Shown here piece after piece: positions 8,762-15,312 of a DNA stretch of 15,312 nt. This DNA is from Fragilaria crotonensis. Lineage: Eukaryota > Bacillariophyta > Fragilariophyceae > Fragilariales > Fragilariaceae. The stretch spans positions 1-15,312 of the forward strand of contig JAKSYS010000863.1 of assembly GCA_022925895.1 (NCBI GenBank). The letters run 5' to 3'. A program made the position numbers and the translations under genes. Position 1 is the stretch's first letter, and each line of letters starts with the position of its first letter. The notes under the pieces were generated by a model. That model saw nothing but the letters and a program-made list of their open reading frames with translations. It was not told the origin of the DNA and did not search any database.

Positions 8762-9095
8762 ATAGTCGCCTTGGAAGGAAATGAGGATGTGTTTTGTGGT
8801 CATTGGATGAAATAAATCTTTAGGCTTCGTTTTCACCAATCACATCGACTCTCTTTGCATCGAAGCTTCAGCGAGAATTTTAGTTCCACCCTTTTGTAAG
8901 ATATTTTCCTCGCACTTCGAAAGAAAGAGTATAGAAACTACCCTACGATTGGCTCCGTAAGTACGTGTTCTCTGCAAGACGAATCCAGCCCCACTGCTGA
9001 TGGGTGAGGATGTGTAACGAGAATTTGTACATAACATAGCGGAAGTGAAAATCAACGGCACATCAGGGCCGCTACCTCATGCACAGCACTCTTTC

Positions 9096-9116
9096 CATCA
9101 TCACCATCACCATCAC
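9096..9116 (+). repeat. CAT/CAC microsatellite
   Basis: A 21-base run of alternating CAT and CAC triplets, followed by CTCAC-rich sequence, lies about 600 bp upstream of the bZIP start codon. Confidence 0.8.
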
Positions 9117-9722
9117 CTCACACTCACCACTCACATAAGCGCCTCATCTCATTATACCTGAAAATCAATCTATTCTGTACGTACCTGTATCTCAAAGTTT
9201 GCCGCAACATTTCGGAAGCGGATCGCGTTGAAGGGTTTATTCTACGCAGGAATCAGTACGACGCCTGCGCGGCATGAAATAAAAGGAATTGTTTTGCGGT
9301 GTCCTGTGCAAAGGTCGTCAATGGAAGAGACGACAAGAGTTTGGCGACAAGTAGGCTTGAGATTGATCTAGATTTAATGCTGGCATTTGTTCAGAACTGT
9401 CGTGAATGTTTGCGATTCATAACCAAGCCAAAACTCTGTGAAAGTCGCGCATGGACGGTCATCTTCGGTCGAAGATTTTATCCATGAGAATCTGCCATGT
9501 TCCTAACATTCCTCGACTCCACAGTCACTTCTCCAAGTTTAAAGCACTCCTTATTATTCCTCTTGACTCCGCTTCTGAAACGCAGTTCAGAGGTCTCGCA
9601 TTTCGTCCCGCTAACGTTCAGATTCATTCCAGTATCTCTCCCGTCAACCCTTGCATCAAACCAACCACAACACAACCGCTCACCGCAAAGAACGAATACA
9701 ACTCGTCCCACTCAAATCACAA

Positions 9723-11903
9723 ATGATGACTTCCACTGAATGGTCCCCTGCTGATCACATGGTTGGAAATTCTACAGCCCCCGATCTTTTCGGCGGAGAA
9801 CTATTCGGAGATGAACTCATTGACATGTACAACGCTGATGCTGTTGTCGGCACGAATGGTGGTAAGTGTGAATATGCTATTTCTACACCGTTATTGTGAT
9901 GCAGAGCCTCTCTCATCTTCTCTCCTACAGATATTCCTCATCTTCTCCCTCTCGTTGATCATGATCCTTGTGATGTGAATCATCAAGGGGAACACATGGT
10001 GCTGTCATCTTCATCCTTCGACGATGGCCTTGGCGCGTTTCGTCCGTGCACTTCATTCAGCGACTTGACATCATTGCTTCCAGAAGCCGCTCAACCGGTC
10101 GTGTCATCTTGTGACATGATGATGACTGTTGCTCCAGTTTCGAACGTGGATACTAATGGACATAAGAGGAGTGCCGATTCGCATCTTTCCGAACCACCGC
10201 AGAAGAAGAAGACTACTAGCAAACCCCGTGCCCCTGCGCAAGGCCGCCGAGTTCCTGCCAAAACAACGAATGCTGCAACCTCACCCACCTCACCTGGACA
10301 CACTGCCCCCAAGTTTAAGAAGGAGCAGATTGCATTGCCGGAGCACCAAGCCGGACATGTCGCAAACAACACACCAAATCCACTCTCGTCGGTCCCGAGA
10401 GTTCCCGAATCCTCGAAGGATATCAACGTTTCTACCCTGCCGTCTTCCGCCGCTCCACCCATTGTTGTCTCGCCACGACCAGCGTCTATTAGTACGGGAG
10501 ACAAGATTGTTTCTGAAGGAAGTGCTCAGCCACCAAGTGCAGCCCTTCCTTCCTCCCCTTTGTCGGGGTCTGGCTCAGAGGCCGACTTCAAATCTGTTGC
10601 TCAAGCCGCTGTGACGAATCTCATTCTTAACGTTGGTGCAATGAAGCCCGACGAAGTCAAGTCGTTCACGTCAGAGGACAAGGTTGACACCAGCACTGCC
10701 CACATCAAAGCTCTCACAAGTTCAAATTGGGTCGCAGCATGCACCGGCGAAGCCGTTGACGATAACGACGACGCGTCCATTTCTGCTGCTGATTCCAAGG
10801 CTAGCAGGGCCCGTCGCCAGAACCTCACACCCGATGAACGCGCTCGTCAGAATCGCGATCGCAACCGGGAACACGCACGGAACACGCGCCTCAGAAAGAA
10901 GGCGTACGTCGAAGAATTGAAGCGCACCCTTACTGAGTTGGTTGCTCAGCGTGACGCTGTTGAGCTCGAGAAGCGCCACACGGCCCAGCGAGAGCTTGAG
11001 CAGCGCGAAGTTCGCTTCCGTGTCATGGAAGAATTCTTGAAGATTAGAGGTCGCAACGAGTCAAGTTATGGACGCTGGGGTGCGATTTTGGAGGATTCAT
11101 TTTCATTGACCTTGCCTGTTACGGACTACCGCAAGATGGTTGAGAAGGATACCTCCAATCTTGAGCCAAGGACGGAGCAAGTGCTCCTTGGTGCCACTGA
11201 AGCCATGGAAGATGCCACTCACTTGGCTTCATTCCTTCAGACACTCGGGAGTGGGATGGAAGATAGTTCCGGCAAAGCGCCTGTAACTCTCAGCTATAAT
11301 TGCGACCGGAAGTTTTTTCACATGGATGGATGCAACGCCGTGATCATGTGGACAGCCATTACGGTTGGTGCCATCGCTGAGGTACGAATCTCGATCTGAC
11401 TTTTTTTGCTTGAATTTGAAACTGTATTAACGTTTGTCGATTTACAGGGTGCCCCAATGGAACTGACGTTGAAGGGCAATATGCGAGCCGAATTCAGTCC
11501 TGCCTCTAACAAACTCATCTCGGCTGAGATCATGTTTGACACGGGCAACGTAGCTGCGCAGCTGCAGTTGCTCGATTCTCCGAAGGGAGAACTTAACGAC
11601 GAACTCGATAACTGCTGTGACATGGCGGCAGCTGCTGCAGCAGCCCAGGCAGCGGCAAATGAGGCGGATGCCTTGTTGGACTCCCTCCAAATGCCACAGC
11701 TCGGCTCCAATGTCCCAACGGCGATTAACTTTGTGTCGTCGTCATCCTTGGAGGGAGACATGTCAGGTGCTAATACAGTTTCCGATAAGGACGATTCTTC
11801 TGACGAAGGGTTTGGAGACATGATGTCAAACCAATTCGGATCTGAATCTCTCTCCGCAGAAGCTGCCATGGCTACCAGGCGAAGCCCAAGAAGAAAGGAC
11901 TGA
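9723..11903 (+). CDS. bZIP transcription factor with conserved C-terminal extension (681 aa, three exons)
   Basis: Exons 9723-9861, 9931-11381 and 11448-11903 join to 682 codons including the stop. Nuclear DNA-binding factor. The N-terminal half is low-complexity, rich in Ser/Pro/Ala, with a KRS..PPQKKKTTSKPR basic patch as a likely nuclear signal. The bZIP region spans about 339-395. Its core NREHARNTRLRKK (358-370) fits N-x3-A-x3-R-x-R/K-K, with Thr where Cys or Ser is usual. The zipper is short: Leu376, Leu383, Val390, then no hydrophobic at 397. A second folded region follows (about 405-572), with EEFLKIR, W429, SLTLPVTDYR (438-447) and, across intron 2, GAPMELTLKG...SPASNKLISAEIMFD. I have seen this extension in diatom factors, and it might be an NTF2-like fold; that is inference. 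A poly-Ala run (590-600) and an acidic Ser-rich tail end the protein. The start is the first of two adjacent ATGs. Confidence 0.9.
9862..9930 (+). other. intron 1 of the bZIP gene (69 bp)
   Basis: Donor GTG|GTAAGT at 9862 and a pyrimidine-rich acceptor TCTCTCCTACAG at 9930; phase 1. The length is a multiple of three but the intron carries an in-frame TGA at 9897-9899, so retention would truncate the protein to 58 residues. Confidence 0.85.
11382..11447 (+). other. intron 2 of the bZIP gene (66 bp)
   Basis: Donor GAG|GTACGA at 11382 and acceptor GTCGATTTACAG at 11447; phase 0. It interrupts the conserved C-terminal region and contains an in-frame TGA at 11397-11399. Splicing joins VGAIAE to GAPMELTLKG. 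Confidence 0.85.
11625..11657 (+). repeat. alanine-codon repeat in the bZIP gene
   Basis: Eleven consecutive codons mix GCG, GCA, GCT and GCC with one CAG. They encode an Ala tract just C-terminal to the conserved extension. The mixed codons suggest an older run under some protein-level selection. Confidence 0.8.
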
Positions 11904-12632
11904 GCCTAGGGAGGGTTGTTGGTCCAAATTCGCTGATTTGTTTTCCCATCATTTCTGAGTCGTAACATTCATTCTTTGAGAGACTATTGTCTCCCTTGCA
12001 TCTCCACTTTCCATCAAATATTCGCGTCATCATCCTTCGGATGGGCCCAGGGGGCAACTGTGCACTCTCCCTTCTTTCATTCGCACACATTCACAATGCA
12101 CTCTGTACTTAAAAATCACAGCTACTAGCGTTTATGTATATGATACGTCTAGTAGTTTGCGTCGTTCCAGCAACATGGCATGCTCACCTCCAACCTCCAA
12201 TCGACTGTTTTCATCAACCACAACTTCACGTGTTCGTCTGTTCAGGAGTGTCGCACCAATCGACTCACAGCGTAAGTGACAGTGGTAGTACCAGGTACAG
12301 TACTCAATACTTCAGTCTTCAGTCATCAGTGCCATGTTCAGAAGACGACAGAGTTGTACTGGAGTACTGGTACTACTATACCGTACTACAGCTCCGAGTA
12401 CCGGTATGTCGTATGTCATACAATATATGGATTTCAGCTAAATCTCCAGCACACAACTATGCAGTACAAGTACCAGGTACAAGGTTCCAGTAGGACCACG
12501 TTGTGTACTGTACCAGGTAGCGTCTCCAGTTGCTTCGCAGTCAGGCAGTGTCTCAGTTTGAAGAGAAATCGATGTCTGTCCACACGAGTGGGACGTTCCC
12601 AACGACATCAAACAATCGAGGCGAATGAAACT
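11904..12632. other. bZIP 3' flank and promoter region of the inhibitor-3 gene
   Basis: No gene recognised. Frames open through parts of 12134-12632 read into GTAC-rich repeats and lack any motif. The left part should hold the bZIP 3'UTR and polyadenylation region, the right part the inhibitor-3 promoter and 5'UTR. Confidence 0.6.
12288..12513. promoter_or_regulatory. dense GTAC cluster upstream of the inhibitor-3 gene
   Basis: Thirteen GTAC tetranucleotides occur in 226 bp, where about one would be expected by chance. The near-palindrome GTACCAGGTAC occurs at 12288-12298 and 12470-12480, with a one-mismatch copy at 12510-12520. The cluster ends 119 bp before the ATG at 12633. A regulatory role is inferred only from density and position. 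Confidence 0.45.
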
Positions 12633-12636
12633 ATGA
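12625..12636 (+). promoter_or_regulatory. minimal upstream ORF overlapping the inhibitor-3 start
   Basis: ATG AAA CTA TGA occupies 12625-12636. Its stop overlaps the main ATG (12633-12635) in an ATGA arrangement. If the 5'UTR includes it, ribosomes starting there would stop on top of the main start codon, which could lower or couple translation. The transcript start is not known. Confidence 0.4.
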
Positions 12637-13197
12637 GTTATCAATCCCAGCAGCAAGGGCAGCATGCCAGTGCGAGCTTCAATCAAGCTGATGGCGCCAA
12701 TGTTGAAATGACATCCGAGGCAGCATCAATACCGGAGACTTTCGCGCAAGGTGGACCTCAATTACGAACGCAGACGGCGTCGGCGACGATGACAATTACC
12801 GAAACGGCCGTGGCGCAGCATGAAATTCTCCAGTTGACTCTTCGAGGTACTCCTACGGTCACATGGTAAGATGAAAGCAGATCATACCGCATGTCCTAGC
12901 TTGCATCGGATGTGATCACTCACAAAAAAAGTGTCGTTGCTGTTTGAAAGGGACGAAAATACGTTAGATAACGAGGGACTGGGGCGGAAGTCGTCGAAGC
13001 GTTGTTGCATCTTTCATAAGCAGCGAGCCTATGACGAATCATCCACTGATTCGTCCGACATTGAATCAGATCAGAGCGAGTCCAGCGGCGCCAGTGGAGA
13101 TCGAAAAATGCCTGCCAAGAAGACCCGTGGAAAAAAGATCGCCCGCCCCAAGCAAGGCAAGAGCAATATTCCAGACTCCCAACGATTCCATGCGTGA
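12633..13197 (+). CDS. protein phosphatase 1 inhibitor-3 homologue (PPP1R11/YPI1 family, 159 aa)
   Basis: Exons 12633-12865 and 12951-13197 join to 160 codons including the stop. Small, mostly disordered regulator of protein phosphatase 1 (PP1); family members bind PP1 in nucleus and cytosol and modulate its activity. Residues 1-70 are Gln/Thr/Ala-rich and poorly conserved. The hallmark follows: LTLRGTPTVTW (68-78), with TVTW as the RVxF-type PP1-docking motif, then DENTLDNEGLGRKSSKRCC (79-97), IFHKQRAYDESS (98-109) and an acidic serine run (to about 128). In animal PPP1R11 the corresponding words are DTVDNE, SSKCCCIYEK and RAFGESS, so the match is strong. One Cys of the usual triplet is Arg95 here. 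The C-terminus is basic (KKTRGKKIARPKQGK). The length is close to that of yeast and animal members. The start is chosen as the first in-frame ATG that leaves a family-length protein. Confidence 0.87.
12866..12950 (+). other. intron of the inhibitor-3 gene (85 bp)
   Basis: Donor ATG|GTAAGA at 12866 and acceptor TGTTTGAAAG at 12950; phase 2, splitting the Trp codon of the TVTW docking motif. A nearer AG at 12931 gives the wrong frame with a quick stop, whereas 12950 restores W-DENTLDNEG exactly as in the family. Confidence 0.85.
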
Positions 13198-14263
13198 AAT
13201 TGAAAGTTTACGTGATGCTGTTAGGCCTTAACTTCCTCGGTGAAGATATAAAGAGTCTATAATGTTCATCGCATACCAGCCATCCAACCAAGTCCGTCGT
13301 TGTGCCATGGTAGTATGGTCATCAACTTCATTTTGGTACAGTGTCTCAACATAATCGAGACTGCATTTCTAGGTATGACAGTGTTCATCAGTCCGATTTC
13401 TACGGTTTATTTGACAGTTTGCTTGAAGCGTACCTGTGGACGACCAGTTCGCAAGTACCTGGTAGGATCTTGACAAGATATGATGCATCATTTGTGGGCA
13501 AAGCAACAATTTTGGACATCACAGGCTCATACTCCGAATTAACAGCAACCAGAACGGAAGGAAAGTATATTAGGATGGGCGTTCATCATCAAATGTATGT
13601 ACCTGCGACCTTTGATGCTACACGATCCTGGAGGAGACATGCATTTTTTTGACTTCAATTGGGGTTATACTGCATATCTCATGCCAACAAACTACTGTAC
13701 ATATCTACCATACAGCACTTTTGCTGTTAACCAGCACGCCAGAAACTCAGACCTCATCTCCACTCCAAGGCTCTCCCTGAACTAAAAATGCAGGTGTTCA
13801 TGGGAGGAACAAGATGAAGGAGTGTGAGGAGCAACGAGCAGGAATTCCTACAGTTATGAATGCATATGATATATCCTGGCATACTTTGATGAAACTGCCT
13901 GAGTATGACTCGTGAACTTCTGATGATAGCAGCTCTGATACATATGTGCAAGAAGAAGGCCAAGAATGACAAGACAAACAAGGTACAGGATGAGGACAAC
14001 AACAGGAGGAGGAAGATGATGGAGGATGACAAGATGACACAATAGAACATTAGGAAGTCAGCACCATTGTCACCAGTGACAACATCAATATTGACAATGT
14101 TGCCATCAAAGGCTTTCCTTCCTAAAAGTAGTTTATTATTGCAACAATGATGCATGCATGTTTCTATCTAGTACTTCTCAGTCTCCCACCATGTACCTTT
14201 ACTTGTAGCATTGGTGGGGCATGTATGCTCCTCTCTATCATTGATTTCATGCGAATGGTTTTG
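13198..14263. other. intergenic stretch between the inhibitor-3 gene and the Harbinger relic
   Basis: Holds the inhibitor-3 3' flank. A frame without an ATG is open from 13314 to 13652 (plus) but has no recognised motif. From about 13790 the sequence becomes CpG-poor like the relic to its right, so the boundary of the transposon-derived DNA probably lies near there. No terminal inverted repeat was identified. Confidence 0.5.
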
Positions 14264-15312
14264 TCAGGCAAAGACATTATCAACAACATTTGGATTGACT
14301 TCATTGCCATGTTTATGTGCTGAGTCTTCATTGCCATTTTCAAAATCTGTTTGCTCCATATCTGGTTCCTCTGTTGCTGTCACATTCTTGCTTGCAGGAT
14401 TGTACCAGCAGTCACATTCTTTGCCATCCATGACCCTGTTGGAAAACGCACATGTTGTGCATTATTATGCAGAGACTAAATGGTGTACAAATCTTTTTCA
14501 ATGAATGTCCCACCAGAAAACTAGGGTGTTATCACCTAGAACCAACTCTGTAGGAATGTTATTTCTTGCTGACTCCTGCATTGCGTGCTGTATACCTCTA
14601 ATCCATGTTGGTCAATGGCATCCATCTGCAAATCTTGACTATGGTGGAAAGATCCTGGCAACCAGCCAGAACTGCTGGAATAGGTGAAAGACATTTCAAT
14701 TAATTTCATATCGAGGCTTTTCACAGCTCTTCTCCAGGTCTCAGCAAATATTTTGCCAACCAATTATTCCAAAATGGTGATATACTGAGTACAATAAGAT
14801 TATTCAGCAACCCATATCCAAATGATGCATGCCAAAAGCACAAATTGTAATCAGACACATAGTAGTCCTTCAAGCACCACTGTTTGTCCATCACTCTCCT
14901 TTCCCATGATCTTGAAGGATGCTCATCCTCCCTTTGGACCATTTTTTCATCCAGTGTGCAGCATGTAATCCATTTTAACAAACATTCCATCGACCTCCTG
15001 GTGATGCTCCTTGTGCAATGCAATCATCATCTTCAGATCAGTGGCATCAGGGATGCAGAGATATGCCTCATCATAAAGCCTTTTCATTGATGCAGCAAAT
15101 TCTTCACATTATTTCACAGCAAATCCTGACAACATCTGCAACTCCATAGCTTTGTAAAGGCTTTTAAAGGCGATTAACATCATCTTGAAAAGTTGTCAAA
15201 TTACCAGTGATTCCAAGATAGTTCCTTTGAATAGAAATAACAGCTTCTTGTTACTGAATGATGCCTTTTTGTCACCGGCGTTGTAACATCTTACTTTTTC
15301 ATTGCCTTGAAG
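14264..15312 (-). pseudogene. decayed PIF/Harbinger-like DDE transposase, continuing past the window edge
   Basis: Read on the minus strand from the right edge, conserved blocks of the plant-transposon/Harbinger nuclease family appear in order. NAGDKKASFSNKK lies near 15270 and CEEFAASMKRLYDEAYL near 15105-15055. At 14994-14950 comes VDGMFVKMDYMLHTG, corresponding to the GSLD first catalytic Asp block, followed through a stop by KNGPKGG and then GKESDGQTVVLEG. After a frameshift, DYNLCFWHASFGYGLLNN reads at about 14850-14795, where relatives have an LND; the Asp is Asn here. Near 14474-14451 comes CIIMHNMCV, the usual CIILHNM C-terminal block, then, frameshifted, NRVMDG...YNPASKNV and an acidic tail ending at the stop 14264. 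Several stops and at least two frameshifts make it non-functional. The N-terminal part lies outside the window. Confidence 0.8.

Larger units (their letters stand above)
7901..9722. other. upstream region of the bZIP gene
   Basis: No gene I can support. CpG is present at normal-looking levels again, unlike the transposon-derived stretch to the left. It contains a 31-base hairpin at 8150-8180, three TGACGT cores at 8420-8491, a short inverted repeat at 8713-8761 and a CATCAC microsatellite at 9096-9116. The final few hundred bases probably hold the promoter and 5'UTR of the bZIP gene. Open frames of 60-90 codons on both strands overlap one another and show no motif. Confidence 0.55.

Noticed and set aside
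8566-8784. A 72-codon frame with a NENDVI word resembling a diatom DUF6824-type start
   Set aside because: The glycine-rich GRG block that should follow in that family is absent, so the likeness is accidental.
10091-10504. A 137-codon minus-strand frame inside the bZIP gene
   Set aside because: It is the mirror of Ser/Pro/Ala codons of the real gene and has no motif.
11318-11869. A 183-codon minus-strand frame over the 3' end of the bZIP gene
   Set aside because: It runs through the bZIP intron 2 on the other strand and mirrors its alanine and serine codons; the plus-strand gene explains the region.
12276-12632. An N-terminal extension of the inhibitor-3 protein upstream of 12633
   Set aside because: The frame is open, but it translates the GTAC repeats into low-quality sequence and would make the protein far longer than the family.
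13314-13652. A 113-codon frame after the inhibitor-3 gene
   Set aside because: No ATG at the front, no clear splice site that would link it to a gene, and no known motif. It could be an exon of an unseen gene but cannot be supported.
13754-14155. A 133-codon minus-strand frame with leucine-rich hydrophobic stretches
   Set aside because: The hydrophobicity comes from translating an AGG/GAT-rich purine tract on the opposite strand. It lies in CpG-poor transposon-like DNA.

Overview
The window looks like nuclear DNA of a photosynthetic stramenopile, most likely a diatom. Four protein-coding genes can be reconstructed. Their introns are short (66 to 85 bp) with GT-AG borders. One gene encodes a thylakoid-lumen protein whose presequence has the layout of secondary red plastids: an ER signal peptide ending at Ala|Trp, a transit region, then a twin-arginine lumen signal. 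The bZIP gene and both transposase relics also resemble families I associate with diatoms. I cannot name the species.

Layout. Positions 9-215 (+) may hold the C-terminal end of a gene that starts outside the window. 306-1415 (-) is an HMG-box protein with a probable 5'UTR intron. 1511-2993 is the gap between divergent genes and carries GTAC-rich palindromes. 2994-4125 (+) is a three-exon PsbP-domain thylakoid-lumen protein. 4126-9722 is a long, largely non-coding stretch. Its left part contains a decayed Tc1/mariner-like transposase (about 5039-5795, +); its right part has CpG-bearing sequence upstream of the next gene. 9723-11903 (+) is a three-exon bZIP transcription factor with a conserved C-terminal extension. 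12633-13197 (+) is a two-exon homologue of protein phosphatase 1 inhibitor-3 (PPP1R11/YPI1), preceded by a dense GTAC cluster. 13198-14263 has no gene I recognise. 14264 to the right edge (-) is a decayed PIF/Harbinger-like transposase that continues outside the window.

The four genes do not form an evident pathway: two are nuclear regulators (HMG-box, bZIP), one is a phosphatase regulator and one is a photosynthetic lumen protein. The two transposon fossils are broken by stops and frameshifts and are poor in CpG, which fits methylated, decaying transposons between CpG-rich genes. I did not find a clearly new biological system. The points most worth checking are the GTAC palindrome clusters close to two start codons, a four-codon upstream ORF that overlaps the inhibitor-3 start, an HMG box with a long charged insertion, and the bZIP C-terminal domain.
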